Assembly (NCBI RefSeq): GCF_026151205.1
Contig: NC_087079.1
Coordinates: 12,390,635 to 12,454,634 of the forward strand
Reading direction: 5' to 3'
Source: Bolinopsis microptera
Lineage: Eukaryota > Ctenophora > Tentaculata > Lobata > Bolinopsidae
Length of the DNA stretch: 64,000 bases
Shown here piece by piece: positions 34,481 to 47,450 of the stretch; the first letter of the stretch is position 1, and every line of letters begins with the position of its first letter. The notes beneath the pieces are model-generated. The model was not told the origin of the DNA and did not search any database. It worked only from the letters and a program-made list of their open reading frames with translations. The position numbers and the translations under genes were made by a program.

Positions 34481-36000
34481 CCGATGTGTTTTAACGGTCA
34501 ATATTTCAAACAGTCCTAATTTAACCCGCCCTGATATTATCAAGTAAGTTAGGTCAGAATACATACATGTTACATGGTAAGGTCTCCTCCTAGTCGTTGG
34601 AGTGGCCTGCATCACACACATCGCGTTGGCGGCGTAACATATGTCTCCACTGTACTCGGTTGGTAGCCAAAGCTTCTGTTGTGTCGTTGTCGATGTTTTC
34701 AACACCTGTAAACTAAGCAGCATCTTCGAGTACGCAGGACTTCCAGTTCTTACGGGGTCTGCCCCTTGACCTCTTTCCATAATTTGGCTTCCAGTTCAAC
34801 AGAAACCTCGGTAGTCTAGAGTCTGGCATTCTAACTACATGTCCATACCAACGTAGCCTGGCAGCACTGATGAAAGTCTCAACTGACTTGATGCCAGCCC
34901 TCCTAAGAACTTCGTCGTTGGTCACATGAAAGAACCATTTAATCCTAAGGATCCTTCTCAAGGAGGTTTGATGGAAAACCTCGAAGCGTTTCATCTGCTT
35001 TTTGGTGGTGTTCCAGACTTCAGCTCCATACAACAAGATGGTGAGGACAGCAGCCCTATAGATCCTGATCTTGGTTGGAGTCTTTATAGTTCTGCTAATC
35101 CAAATGTTCCAGAGCTGATAAAAGGCGCCATTAGCCTTCTGGATACGGACATCCAGGTCTCTGTTGATTGTCCCATCCCCACTGATAGTTGCACCCAGGT
35201 AGACAAAGTTGCTAACCTGCTCGACGGGTTCACCCTCAACCGACAGCTCAATACAATCATCCTTGATGAAAGGTCGCTGGGAGGTGCACTTGCTTACAGC
35301 CATGCATTGGGTCTTCTTTGCATTTATTCTGAGCCCAGCGTAGGAGCTGTAATGAACTAATAGATCAGTTGATTCCTGTAGGCCTTCCCGGCCCTGAGTT
35401 GTCCATAATAGCCATGTCATGATTGTCATCAGCATAATCGGTGTCCAGAATGACCTTTTCCTCGACCGTCTTCATCTCTTTCTGCAGCACTGCGCCTTGA
35501 CTGATGATCTTGTTGGTCTCAGCCAGAAATGAAGAAAAGTTTAGGCAGAAATTAAAGACAGGCGGTGCTTGAATGTCACCCTGACCTGTGCCTGAGTTAA
35601 CATCAAACCAGTCTGTCAGCTCCCCATTAACCATCACGGCACTCATGGTACCCCCAAAAAATGACTGAAATATTCTGACATATTTTTCAGGCAGCCCATA
35701 GTGTCTCATACTGCACCAAATAAAGTCCCTTCTGATAGAATCGAACGCTGCCTTGAAATCCACAAAATTAATGTAAAGAGGAATGTTAAACTCAAGAAAG
35801 TTATGAATATAAATAGTTCGGAGAGAATAAATCTGATCAATACATGAGCGGTTCTGTCTAAATCCGCACTGATTCTCCCTAAGGAGACACTCCATACCAG
35901 CATGTAGGTCAGAATAGGAGCGGATAAAACGGTTCGACTCTAAGTCTAATCTAAAATTAAAGTTTCGGTCACTTCGTATCAAGATGGTATGCAGACATTA
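34480..36000 (-). pseudogene. Non-LTR retrotransposon (LINE) fragment
   Basis: On the minus strand, positions 35982-35365 encode reverse transcriptase core motifs (CGFRQNRSCIDQIYSLR, FVDFKAAFDSIRR, SGTGQGDIQAPP, YADD). Positions 35435-34713 continue in another frame (GLRINAKKTQCMAV, VSNFVYLGATISGDG, LLYGAEVW, RLRWYGHVVRMPDSR, GKRSRGRPRKNW). The frame switch lies around 35365-35435 and a further TAG interrupts the tail near 34714. The endonuclease domain is absent, so the copy is 5'-truncated near 36,000. The 3' end abuts a TATTACTATTAG microsatellite that may be the element's tail. Not functional. Confidence 0.92.
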
Positions 36001-36450
36001 AGGGGACCGGAAAACCATTGTCTCTCCGATATAGACGAGAATATTGTCTTCAGTTAGTAGGGCTAAATGTTTGCAAAACCTCACAGCATCCAGAGACGCG
36101 CCTAGCATGTGCTAATAAATTTAGTAGCACTAAACGATATCTTTGAGACGTTTAGGAGCTGGTTGCTAGAATTTATAAAATTATTCTCCGATATTAGGAC
36201 CTGTAAACCTCCATGAGAAGTTTATTTTTGAGCTGATATACCAAGAAATCGAAGAAGTACTAGTATATATAGCGTCTCTAAAACTCTAAATAAACGGCGC
36301 TAGTACTTCATTGAAAATTAATACGGATTCTTTTATAAAACACCTAATCCAATCTCAAAATATCGGAAACTTGAACAAATCTGCAATATGACAAAATCAA
36401 GCTAATTTTCTACACTCAAATTTCAAGTTTTATAATGGCCTTAAATGTAT
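36001..36450. other. Unassigned spacer
   Basis: AT-rich, with no frame or repeat recognised between the LINE fragment and the small MITE. Confidence 0.4.
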
Positions 36451-36451
36451 G

Positions 36452-36635
36452 GGCAATTCGGTAATCTGTCGATGTAGGTCACTTAACGCACGGTTAACGC
36501 ACGGTTAACGCACACTTAACGCACAGTTAACGCACGGTTAACGCACACTTAACGCACGGTTAACGCACGGTTAACGGATACTTAACGCACGGATAAGGCA
36601 CGTTAACCGTGCTATCGACAGATTACCGAATTGCC
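36452..36635. mobile_element. MITE enclosing a TTAACGCAC minisatellite
   Basis: Perfect 22-bp inverted termini, beginning GGCAATTCGGTAATCTGTCG, enclose about a dozen copies of a 10-11 bp unit of the type GGTTAACGCAC (36480-36605). The unit contains the palindrome GTTAAC. It lies about 340 bp beyond the stop codon of the phospholipase D gene. Confidence 0.8.
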
Positions 36636-36978
36636 AATAGATGTACCGTAAAATAGCTCGCAATCTGACAAAAAAGAAAATAACAGTCGATCATATTAAA
36701 GTATTAACCACAAAAAGAAAAGAAAATTTCCACGCGGGATGGTGCCTATAAGAATAAAAATAGCTTTTTAAAAAATCAATCCTAATCACTAATCAAGTGT
36801 CTCTGAAACAAGACTAGAAGATATTATGACTCAGACTAAAAGATGTTAAAATTCTATTCATTTGTCATTCAGTAATAATACTAATAGTCCCAACTTCTCA
36901 AAACACAACATCTTCGTAGTTATCGTACGTTCATGGCAAAGTTCGTTGTTCATAGCAGAAAACTGATGTTTTCAGTTT

Positions 36979-38136
36979 CTAGGTTGTGAGTTTTTCAAGC
37001 AGAATATTTGACTTGGTTCCTAAAACCGGTGCGTCTGTATCAGGGAAGTTTTCAAAACCTTCTAAAGAACTGACCTGAAATATACATTTGACATATTTAC
37101 ACTCATGTAATAAAGATTTTATTGTAAATCTTGTAAATCTACGCGCTCCTAGCTATTATGATTATAATACAACAACTTTATTGTTCGCTATTTTTCCAAG
37201 CCTTCTCGTTCAGTTCTCAATACTTTAATATGAACCAGTGTCTGAAATATCTAGTCATTTAGCTTGCGCTGTTGCTAACATGGTCAAAAATCAAAATGAT
37301 AACCCCTAAAGAGCGTCAGTTATATATTTCTATCTAAAGAAGCTATTTAGTTGACTAGTGGCTATAACTTACGGTGTTAAAAATAAAACTATTTAATGAG
37401 CGTTTATAAACGATCATATAACTTAAACTAGTATATTGTTGATTTCATGGTTTAGAGCTATTTAAATTATAAATAATTTAGACAGCTCTAAACCATGAAA
37501 TCAACGATATCGTATGATCCACGATTCCACTTCAGTGCCAAGAAAATAGTTCTCAGCTCAGAGTTGGGTTTAATCGTCCGGATAAATACTGTACGTCGTT
37601 TTTATTTGAACAATAAATACGTCTTATATTTTACTTTAAATCATTACGGATGGAATTTAAATTAAGGTTATAACTGTACTTACAGTTCCATCCTGAGCCA
37701 CATCTATAGGGTATGGCAGGAGATGTCCTTGCATTGGCTCTTCAAAATCATCAGCAACGAACTTCTCCCAGTTACTTCGGGCAATTTCGTTAACCTGAAA
37801 TTAATAGGAATTTGATCAATAAATTTCACAGAGATCATCAAAATAATACTCCTTCTAATACTGCTCCTTCAACTTTTATTTTTTCTCAACAACAATATGC
37901 AGGTCAAGAATGTCAACAATTTCTTGTGTTATTCTTTTGTTACGTACAATAAATTTTAATGAAACAAATTTGCCTGCTAACTGCTTTCAATTTACACATA
38001 TATAATATATTTACACATACATAATAGATTGATTTACACATACCTTTCTCATGCAGTCAAGACTTCCAGGATCGTTGAATTCATCGCACATTTCACCCAT
38101 GTGTTCCACCCACAGCGACTTTCTAAACGCTGCTAC
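36979..38136 (-). CDS. Plant-type phospholipase D, C-terminal exons
   Basis: Three minus-strand exons, in coding order 38136-38044, 37794-37684 and 37074-36979, all begin and end in phase 0 with AG acceptors and GT donors, encoding 31, 37 and 31 residues plus TAG. They match the C-terminal region of plant C2-type phospholipase D: FRKSLWVEHMG, VNEIARSNWEKF, GHLLPYPIDVAQDG and GFENFPDTDAPVLGTKS, in the right order. Animal PLD1/PLD2 end quite differently. The enzyme family hydrolyses phosphatidylcholine and related lipids to phosphatidic acid at membranes. The upstream exons are 25 kb away at 63309-63736. A palindrome (37438-37505) sits in the last intron. Confidence 0.88.
37438..37505. repeat. 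Perfect hairpin, 22-bp arms
   Basis: Arms GTTGATTTCATGGTTTAGAG (plus two bases) and its complement are separated by a 24-bp AT loop. It lies in the last intron of the phospholipase D gene. Probably a tiny inverted-repeat element. Confidence 0.85.
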
Positions 38137-38270
38137 CTGAAATTGGAACATTCTTTTATTACATTTGATCAGGGATCACATTTTTAGGCACATCCTCCAA
38201 AATTAAAAGTACGTAGAACTATAGAGCTACTGCAGCTCGAGACAGTGCCACAAGTGCTGGGTACCGCGAC

Positions 38271-38332
38271 AATTGACCCCCCGACAATTGACCCCCTATG
38301 TAATTAGGGGGTCAATTGTCGGGGGGTCAATT
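38271..38332. repeat. Perfect 27-bp-arm hairpin, GACAATTGACCCCC motif
   Basis: Each arm contains two copies of AATTGACCCCC, separated by CGAC, and the loop is about 6 bp. A hairpin this G/C-run-rich and perfect is either a recent MITE or a structured element. Confidence 0.85.
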
Positions 38333-38336
38333 TTCG

Positions 38337-38495
38337 CCCACCCCAGTGCTACCAGTGCTACCTCGAGTTAGTGCTACCAGTGCTACCATGGTGCTGCCAG
38401 TGTTACCTCGAGTTAGTGCTACCAGTGCTAACATGGTGCTGCCAGTGCTACCAGTGCTACCAGTGCTACCAGTGCTACCAGTGCTGCCTTGAGCC
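38337..38495. repeat. AGTGCTACC minisatellite
   Basis: About 15 copies of a 9-bp unit AGTGCTACC with TCGAGTT and ATGGTGCTGCC interruptions, directly after the hairpin. Confidence 0.85.
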
Positions 38496-38968
38496 AGTCA
38501 TACTGGCTTGTTGCAGCAAGAATTAGAGAATTATAAATACATTGACATTTGACACGCATGTTTCAACATTCGTAAGCAATATAACGCCTGATCACTGAAT
38601 TTTAAGATTTTAAAATTAATATTGTACAGCTCATCATTAATCACTAAAAATTGATAAACAAATGGGAAATAGAGAGACTGTCGTCACTTCTCGGCAGTTT
38701 ATTTTAGATTTTGTGGTTTTTCTGAGTGTGAAAGTTTCGCGGGAAGTAAACTTTATTACTTAATTAGAAATATACGGCGCATTATGCGCGTGGACTGTGA
38801 AGATCGTATTCTTCTGCTGAGTATTCAGCTATTTTCTAGTTATCGCTGAAAAATTATACCAGCTTGAAACGTTTCTTGTTTTGAAACTGTTTCTAACACA
38901 CAACTCATTACAATTTGTTTTAAGCTAATTATGAGCATTATTACATTATTTATGATTCGCACTGTTGC

Positions 38969-41543
38969 ATGTTTCTGATAAAAATTTCCGAATTCCGTAA
39001 CCAAATAAATGAATTAACAAATTTGGATTTAACTTCCGAGTTGTTCCTTTGGGTATTGTTTCCTCTATGTAAGTATGTATCACTACGATTATTTGTGTGA
39101 AAATTTCACCAGATTAAGTATGATTATTTAATTGTAAAAAGAAATATTCGGAGGTCACGTATTTTTATCGATCTGTGTTGTCCTTTGATCTCGAATGTTC
39201 CTTAATTTTTTAGTACCTGCAGTTTCTGCTGATGAAAACTCTCAACAACATGCACGAGACGTGAGTATCTTTAAATTTTTAAAGATTTCAAATAATTTCT
39301 GATATATCAACCGTTAGAGATCTCAATGGTAAGCGAACCATACCCGATCAAAATTGCATACGAAAAAATATATATAACTGATGATTGGTAGCACTAGACC
39401 GATCACTGATTAGTATCCTCGGACCTCATCGAGTCACAAGTTGATAATTGCCTTTTGTAGGGGTTGACATATACTCAGTACTGCTACCTATTCATTTCAT
39501 GAACCATTTTCTCAGTGCAACTGCATATTACATTATAATAATATTATAACATATGCATATTAATACCATTATTACTATTTTTGGTGGAGTAACTTTTTCC
39601 CTTACTTTTTTTTGCCCGAATCTATCACTTCGAGATTTTTCCATTTAACTTCATTTTCACTCTGTTCTACAATTGCTCGCACCTTAGAAATACAATCATT
39701 TCGCTCGTTTTCCACGCAACCAATGTTATGGGAGAAATTGTATTATAATCGGAAGTTTGGCATATTTAACTACCTTGTTCGGGTATAGTAAAACGACAAA
39801 CCTCATATTTTCCCAAAGTGTCAATCTCGTGTCATCTTGAAGCAGACAAACTTGTAAGCTACTGATAAAAAACTGATAGTTTTACCTGCTCCACGTTTAG
39901 TACATGACTTGACTTTAAGACATCATCTACCAATATCCTAGGCAGGATCAGTAACCATTTAGTTTAATGACACTAATTGAAGGTGTGTACTGTGTTTAAT
40001 GTCACTTGAAGGTGTGCTGAGAAACCGCATCCTGTCTTTGATAGTTATACGGATAGTGGGACTGTTATCAGCTTCAAAATAAACCACAAGTGACACTTCG
40101 AGAGGAATGTTTGATCTGCACTTAATGTATTATGTATAATCATTAATCATGTATAATGTATGATATGCACTATATCCAAACTAATCTAGATTGCACTTGG
40201 GCCTAAGAACAGCAAAACATGTATTAATGCTTTTCATGTTTGAGTTTTAAAAAATGACGAAAACAACCAAACAGCGTCTTTTTTCAGATCATCCTAGTTC
40301 TATATCGAACGATGACCTGCGTACAAACATGACACAACACATTGCTGACGATCATCATGATGATGATGATCTTGATGATGATCATTACATACGTACTCCG
40401 AGAGGATTCGAGATAGCTGCTGCAGTGGTGTGTGCTATTATTGGGGCTTCTATTGTTATGTGTTATTTTACTTGGAGATACAGATACAAGATCATTCTCA
40501 GAGCGGTAATATTATTGTTATTGAATTACTATTTGCTTATACCTTACTGGTTACTTTCATGTTAGTCATTAGTTATTATTTACTCATTATTTATCAACCA
40601 TCGATAAACACAAATTCGGTCATCACAATTATCTCCTACTGATTCCTGTTGAGCTGAATACATCATCAATTTCATATCTCCAGAAAACTCAAGAAATGAC
40701 AGTAGTTCAAAATCTAGTAGCATTAGCTGAACAAGGAATAGAAGAAAATGGACAAATGGCCAGAAGACCTGATACCTTCGATCACCCTCTGCATGACTTG
40801 GATAGAAGCTCAAGAATCGTTCATGAGAATCACCACAAATTTCTGCCAGCACGATTTCTGGCCTTAGACACCCCCATTGATGATGCGAAATCACTTGATC
40901 AGATTTTTATTAACATGGTGTCATCTTCGGAGAGATACTCAGATCCCAAGACAGTATCCCAAAATGTCAATCGCTCCAAGTTTATGAAAACCCGGAGCAG
41001 ACGAGACTCAGATAACTCAGAATTAGAAAGGCGTAGAAGGAAGTCTGTGAGAGGCGGAAATCGTCGATTTTCTTTAGGATTATTGGGTAAGTTTTTCAGG
41101 AATCTATTTAAGGCATTTATATAGTCTTCAACTTTCAAGTGTAAATGAATAGGAAATAGGAATGGTATTAAAGAGTCGATTTTTTGGGTCGTGACTCGTG
41201 ATCATATAATATAGCTCAAATCATGGTCAGTACTCTGAATTGCCACCGTCAAAACCTGCCTTTAATTTCCTGGAAGCCTTAACATATTATAACCCTTAGA
41301 GAACCTTCAGATAACATAAAAGTGATACAACCCCACGAGAAGAGGCGGCTATCAACGATTCCCTCAGATACGAAACAAGGTTTGGAAGACGGCTTCCCAA
41401 CAACATCAGATGACACTCAAACGATTAGTGGACGTTTGCGACCTAAAAAACGGACAAAATCCTTGCCTGATATATTAAAGGGAGATTCTTCTGATGGGGT
41501 CAGGCAACACACTAGCGACAAGGAGAGCAATATTTATAGCTGA
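38969..41543 (+). CDS. Predicted type I single-pass membrane protein
   Basis: Proposed exons are 38969-39068, 39214-39260, 40275-40505, 40684-41086 and 41311-41543, giving 337 residues with every phase consistent. Exons 1-2 encode an N-terminal leader whose hydrophobic core, SELFLWVLFPLLPAVSA, resembles a signal peptide, although about 22 polar residues precede it. Exon 3 holds a short acidic ectodomain (DDHHDDDDLDDDHY) and one membrane span (FEIAAAVVCAIIGASIVMCY). Exons 4-5 encode a cytoplasmic tail of about 210 residues with basic clusters (ELERRRRKSVRGG). I do not recognise the family. The exon 3 acceptor is weak (poor pyrimidine tract), so the join between exons 2 and 3 is the least certain part; exons 3-5 alone could start at an ATG at 40254. 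AATAAA at 41728 is a plausible poly(A) signal. Nested antisense in the phospholipase D intron. Confidence 0.6.
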
Positions 41544-41877
41544 TTATTATAACTTGAGTACATACTTAAGATTCTTACTTGATTGGAACAATCAGGGCAG
41601 GATACAAAAATGTAGAAGACGTCATATTAATGCGTGGAGCGTAAAGACTAAACTAACATTGGGTGTATTGCTGCTAACCCAAGCGTGACAATACTTTGTA
41701 AACTCACATCCACCACAATATTGGATCAATAAATTGATATTTATTTTACAATTAATGGTAGAGTAAGACTATCTTATACAAATATTACATACTGATTTGA
41801 TTTTGATTACTGTAAATTAAATGCGTACAATACACTGTGGCCTGTGTATGTTTTTGTGTATGTTTTTTGTAACTTTT

Positions 41878-43072
41878 TGTAAGAACCTCGGCCCCCTATT
41901 CTTTTTGTCGCTCAGTTAATAACTGAGCACTGGGAGTTGACACTTACACTTCATACCTAGTTCATACCGTGATGGACCGGACGGGACATCTCTAGGAGCG
42001 AATGAAAGCTCATTAAGAGTTGCAGTGATAAGGCTTCCATCAAACTGTGGAGCGCGCCAATCACCGTGGCAACCGTACGAATAGCAACCAATCACGGAGC
42101 CCCCGAACCGGTGTCCTGACGGCGAAATCTCATATTTCAGTGCACCGGGACAGGACGAGATAAACCGAGCTGATACGACCAATTAATTATCGGACCTCTG
42201 AGTTTAAACGGTAAATTAACAGAACCTGGGAGACTATCCGAGATGACGACCTGGACTTCTCCCCACTTCTACTCAGTTCCATTATTCCAACTTCGAGTTG
42301 GTCACTCGGCCTCCGATCGTTCCGGCACTGACCCTCTGGATCTCTTCACTTCTACTCTGTTCCTGCCCTCATCCCTAAGATGACGCCCTGATTCTGCCTC
42401 CGTGCGACTGAAGATGATCAGACTCATCTCCAGCCAGCGATCAGACTCATCTCCGGACTTGTTGAGGAAAGTCGACTCTTTAAGCTGCGGTGGCGATATG
42501 CAGATTAGAGAACCAACTCTTCAACTGTCCACCCCTCCTACTCATCCTAAGGTCGGTTAGCTCGGTCGATACTATATTTTATTGTACTATACTATGATAC
42601 TTGATACTACTTACCTTGATGACCAGATGTTCTGCTGGTCTTTTCATATACTGTCATTAATCGCTTACACTACAACTGCTAAAACCTATATTGCAAGTCT
42701 CTGAGACTATGATTGAAAGTTGAGTCGTTACAATTACTAAAAGTGTGCAGTGCCACCAGTAAATTTGAGTCCTTGACTCAGGAAGCCGTATTTAATCACA
42801 AGCTTAACTCGTACAGTTTCAGGAGGATACAAGTTCTTGGCGAATTAGAGTAACACCATACTGGTGGAGACTATCGATCCCGAAGACCCTCAAGCTAGTC
42901 ATCATTAGAGCGCTCTAGCTACTAGTAGTTAGACCACAAGTTATTAAGACTTGTAGTCAGTACTATATACCAGGCGTAGTTAGATCCTATACTGGTTCTT
43001 ATAGGATGGAGCCCTATAAATTGCGTAGACCTAGTGACTAGTTAGTAGTTACTCCTACGGGAGGTTCCTACA
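41878..43072 (+). repeat. 5' LTR
   Basis: Ends in the short inverted repeat TGTAAGAACCTC / GAGGTTCCTACA. Nearly identical to the 3' LTR. Confidence 0.93.
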
Positions 43073-43129
43073 AATTGGAGACTGAAACGAGACTCTGATT
43101 CTAAAAGAACTTTCCCACACAGTAACGAG

Positions 43130-43311
43130 TTGAGACAATCAAGGAAGACGAATCCTACAGACGGCTATCTCTCTGACGAACTCCGAGAAGGACAGAGAGA
43201 ATACCTCAGAAGCAAGACAAGACAAACTCAAAAGATCTGCACTCCACATTACGGCGACCAAGTGGATAAGAAGAGGATAACTCCCGAGAAGAGGCATTGC
43301 AGGCCACCAAG
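43130..43311 (+). CDS. Possible spliced leader exon of the LTR element
   Basis: About 60 bp after the 5' LTR an open frame with many charged residues (SDELREGQREYLRSKTR) runs into a strong donor, CCAAG|GTAAGAG, at 43311/43312. Spliced to an acceptor at 47451 (TTTTTAG|GCAGAG), the frame would continue for about 20 basic codons, including KKRKRE, and stop near 47514. A short basic protein made from a spliced message resembles the layout of small regulatory proteins in complex retroelements. No ATG begins the frame, so its start is unresolved and it may only be a non-coding leader. Confidence 0.3.
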
Positions 43312-46300
43312 GTAAGAGTTGTCGTTCCATAAAAGCGCTCAGTTTGCACTAGTAAAGAATTATAAGCTAAATGTGCTACTTTTGGCGGAAAATTTTTGGC
43401 GAAATGTGATAGAACATAATGAAATATAACGGGCCATACATGGCGTTACTAAATCAGTAACTAAGAAATAGAGCTCTGAGGAGTAACTGTATTGTATAAG
43501 TTGTGTGTTACCGTGCTGGTCAGTAATTGCGTCAATATATTATCCACATCACAACTCATCGTTGCAAGTATGTTGATTTAATATTTTAAGTTATGTAGGC
43601 AGTAGTAGCATCGAGGCTGATTTTATAAGTTTATAAAATGTTCCACGCCCATATATGGCGAAATCGAACTTTCTAGAAAGAAAGCAACATTTTAATACAG
43701 GGCGAAGGCCAATGTGATTGAATTTCCAATTATTCAGTTTTTTTGACGACTATAATTCCTGATAATAATTATATTTGTAATGAAGCGAGAGTTGATACAC
43801 TATGGTAACCAAAGGCCAGGCTACGTGGTTACTGCTGGGAAGGCACATTTTGTCGTATGTGCAAAAGAGAGGCCACAGGCAAACCTTTTGTAACGCCCCA
43901 GAATGCCAGCATTTTAAAGTAACCACACAAAAAATTCTGAGATCGAATACGGCTCATATTCAAATTAACGGCACCAATACAAACCACGGTTACCGAGTGG
44001 ACCAGCTTAAGCCAAACTTATTAATTCACTCACGCTCAGTTCACCCCACTATTTTTATTTTACTCATAAATCAATATTCATCACGTCGAACCCGTCTCAA
44101 TCAAAGAGACAAAGCACTGTGTCCAATGCCAGCCTACTGATTAACGCGGAATTTTTACATTATTTATCCGAATATTTTACGGCCATTATTTGCAACTAGA
44201 CTTAAATAGGCGTGATGTGTCCGTGGTTAAACAACTGCGGACATTCTTACATTTTACCATAAAACACCAATAACACTACTAAATTATATAGATCGCCGTT
44301 AGTTTAATGAAAAAGGCGGCTGTATGCAGAACTGGCCGAAAGATTTTGACGACCATGCAGTGGTAAGTCTGCATGGCCTTAAATCTCTGTACTTTGTTAA
44401 ACAGGTTAAAATATTCCTTTAATTTTCTTTAATTCCTTGACAAAGATGAAGGCGAGCACCTACTTGATGACCATGTAGTCATTAATTCTGCATGGCCTTA
44501 GTTTGCGTAGTTTACACAGTAGCTCTCACTTGGCGAGACCACTACCTACAGCTTAAAACGCGGACTATATATTTTTACGAGTTATATTCTACGAACCCCC
44601 CCTCATTGATCCAAGCAGATTTCTTGCAGCACTTTTGGGTAACACGTCAATTCCATTTTCCACAGTACAATTTGTATAACATTACAGTACACTAGTAAAC
44701 GAGGACTACTAAAAATTTAACAAAATTTGTCGACTAATATACACCCTCCTTGACCAAATTCATAAGGTCATTTTAGCAAAAGCGACCGTTGAATTACTAA
44801 AAGTTTCAATTAACTAAACTCTGATAGTTTTTGATTTTTATAAAACTTGCATTTAAGACCAATGTAACGGGCACAATATGAACGGAGTTAACGTACCAGC
44901 CATATTATTATTAACTCCAAGGCATTTGCACAAATATTGACGGGTAGATTGCCAAAATTTCTGTCTATGCCCAAATTAAATTGATAATTGTGAGTTAACG
45001 GTGAAGAGTAAACAGATCAGAATGAGTGGAACTGTAAAATGTACGCAATGAAAGAAGTGTATTTGTGTGTATCAAGATTAAGTACGGTATTATAACTATA
45101 ATTAACTTTAAGCGCTCTTAGCATGATTACACCGGTCTGCTCCGATATTATTATTATTGTTTCTCATGAATCATGGAGTTTGGCGAATAAAGTTCCATAT
45201 TTTAGTGGCGAACACGTAATGACGTGGCGAATACGACCAGTCCCCCTAAAGTTGTCAGGTACTTTCCTGGAATCAGCGGCACATTCTAAAATAAAGTCGG
45301 ACAGGCTAATTATATCAGCTGGAGAACTGATCCTTCCGAGTGCCAATTATAGGGAGCGCTGTCCGATAATGACAGTAATTTGTACCTCACCAGGGACAGC
45401 AATGAGAAATTTTAATATATATCGCAGTCCGAGAACCGAGTCATAATAATATAACAAGTTTGTCTCCGGACCGGATCATTTAAACACAACTTTACTAACG
45501 TCACCCGGGTCAGGCTGCATTCAATATCTCAATGAACATTCGCAGGCTGGTGCATTTAAGTAAAAATATAATCTTAAAGACCTCAAACATTTTATATAAT
45601 GTAGTCACGTACGGAAACGTACGTGACACATAACCAGGTCACTGAACTAAATAGGGCACCCAAGATTCACATGTCAACAGTACCTGTGTAGCACAAGTTG
45701 AACTGGTAAGTAATGGCGATCGTGAGTATAGACTCAATAAGAGAGACCTTGTGTACGAATGTGTCAGTAAATAAGGGCGAGCGAATGCAATAGCGAAAGT
45801 GGTGTGGCAAGGCCTAAAAGACACAGTCAGATAGTTGTCAGCTCGCTGACTGTAAGGGAGAAGGTATATCCGTATTTCGCTGCTACTGATGCAGTCCTTG
45901 ATCTGGCAATCAAGGCTTCTCTGTCTTTCATCTAACTATGTACCGTCGGGCTTGTGGAACCCGTAAGGGGGACATACATAGGTTGGAATGGTTTTGTGCA
46001 CCACGAGGAGTTACAGAAGATGTGTTTACTCAAAGTCACACGCACCAATCCGGTCACCAAAGGTATAACTAGAAGTGGATAAGATAACCATGAAATCACC
46101 ACCAATTAATTTATATACTACTTAAATACGGCGATCCTGGCCGACAACGGTACCGGCCTATATACTATAAATACTTATATTAACGTAAGGTAAGGATAAG
46201 TGAGGGCGCACTACAGTGGCCAGCTAATTAGCTACAGGAGGTAATCATCAGGTACATCAAATTCATTCACTTATCAATTCACCCATTCACCATTCATCTC

Positions 46301-47450
46301 ACCAGGTAAAAGGTTTCATTAGGCAACTGTAGTAAAGCAACCTCACTTTTATGAATAGAGCTCTTAGAATAGAACTGATGATTAACCGCCTACATTTTAA
46401 AGTTGAAATTCGCCGCTATATAAAATGCACGTGCATATGAACCGCTATATAAATGATATTCCGATAAAGCGCTATATAAATGATGATGCTCACCGGTATA
46501 AAAAATGGAGATGTGTTTATGTATATAAAGGTTGACCGGTTATTTTATTCCTCCAAAAGTGAGAAGATCGATGATAATTAAAGCACGTTTTGCGGCGCGA
46601 TATAAATAGCCTGCGGCGGTATAGAAATAGCCAAGTTGATATTGAAGCGGGATGATATTTATAATGATAAATAAGCGGTAGTTTGCGCCTAGTTTAATGA
46701 AATATTATATGAGTATAACCAATATGGGCACTGGGCCGTTATATAAAACATTTAAAAAAAAAAAAAAAAGTAAGGTGAGTAGTAAGGTAAGCAAAGGTGA
46801 TCGGAGACAAGCCGTCATTACATTCATAATGATAAACCATCATTTAGTGTAAATTACAAACTTATAGAAAAAAAAAACACAGATTCTGGTACTGCAGCCC
46901 CCACTGACTTAGAAGTAGTAAATTAACCACAAGCAGCAGTTGAAGCTCCTCAGGCGGACACAACTCTAGAAGTAGAGCAACCTGAGCTTAAGGTGCGCAG
47001 GTCAACTAAATTGGCGAACAGACTACTTGTGCGTTATAATGTAAATTGTTGTTTTACGGCACGCAAACGGCGAAAATGGTTGTTGTGAACATACTAATAC
47101 TTTTACGTACGAATTTCAAACTTTTGGGCTACTTTCCGAGAATTTTACGTGATCACATCTTGGGCGAATTTTCGACAACGATAAATGTTATGTTTCTTTC
47201 CAAAACGACGATATTTTGGGGAACACTTGAAAGTTTGATTGAACAAAAGATTGTGGAAATGGAATTGATATATTAACAAATACCAAATATATAAATTTAC
47301 GTGTTTAATTATAAGACTAATATCTGTCCACAAACTTGAATTGTGCTTTAAACTTTTGTTGATTTTATTCGTAAATATGTGTTACCCTCGTATGGTTCCG
47401 CACTATTGAAGTGATCAACTCAATGGTCGGCAATAAATACTTTATTTTTA
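43312..47450. other. Interior of the LTR element, mostly non-coding
   Basis: Short frames occur (43802-44140 and 45123-45446, for example), but none shows a retroelement motif or a plausible family. Between 46411 and 46750 a CG(C/G)TATATAAA-type motif occurs about seven times. An A-run (46750-46765) and GGTAAG/GGTGAG motifs follow. Confidence 0.5.

Noticed and set aside
34926..35360. Plus-strand 144-codon frame
   Set aside because: It is antisense to the reverse transcriptase fragment, which carries the recognisable motifs.
36480..36605. Possible CRISPR-like array
   Set aside because: The 10-11 bp units are contiguous with no spacers, inside an inverted-repeat element of an animal genome.
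40580..41138. Minus-strand frames opposite the membrane-protein exons
   Set aside because: They are antisense shadows; the plus strand has matching splice phases and a membrane span.
41916..42182. Minus-strand frame repeated at 49322-49549
   Set aside because: It lies in the LTRs, is shortened by an indel in the second copy, and has no family resemblance.
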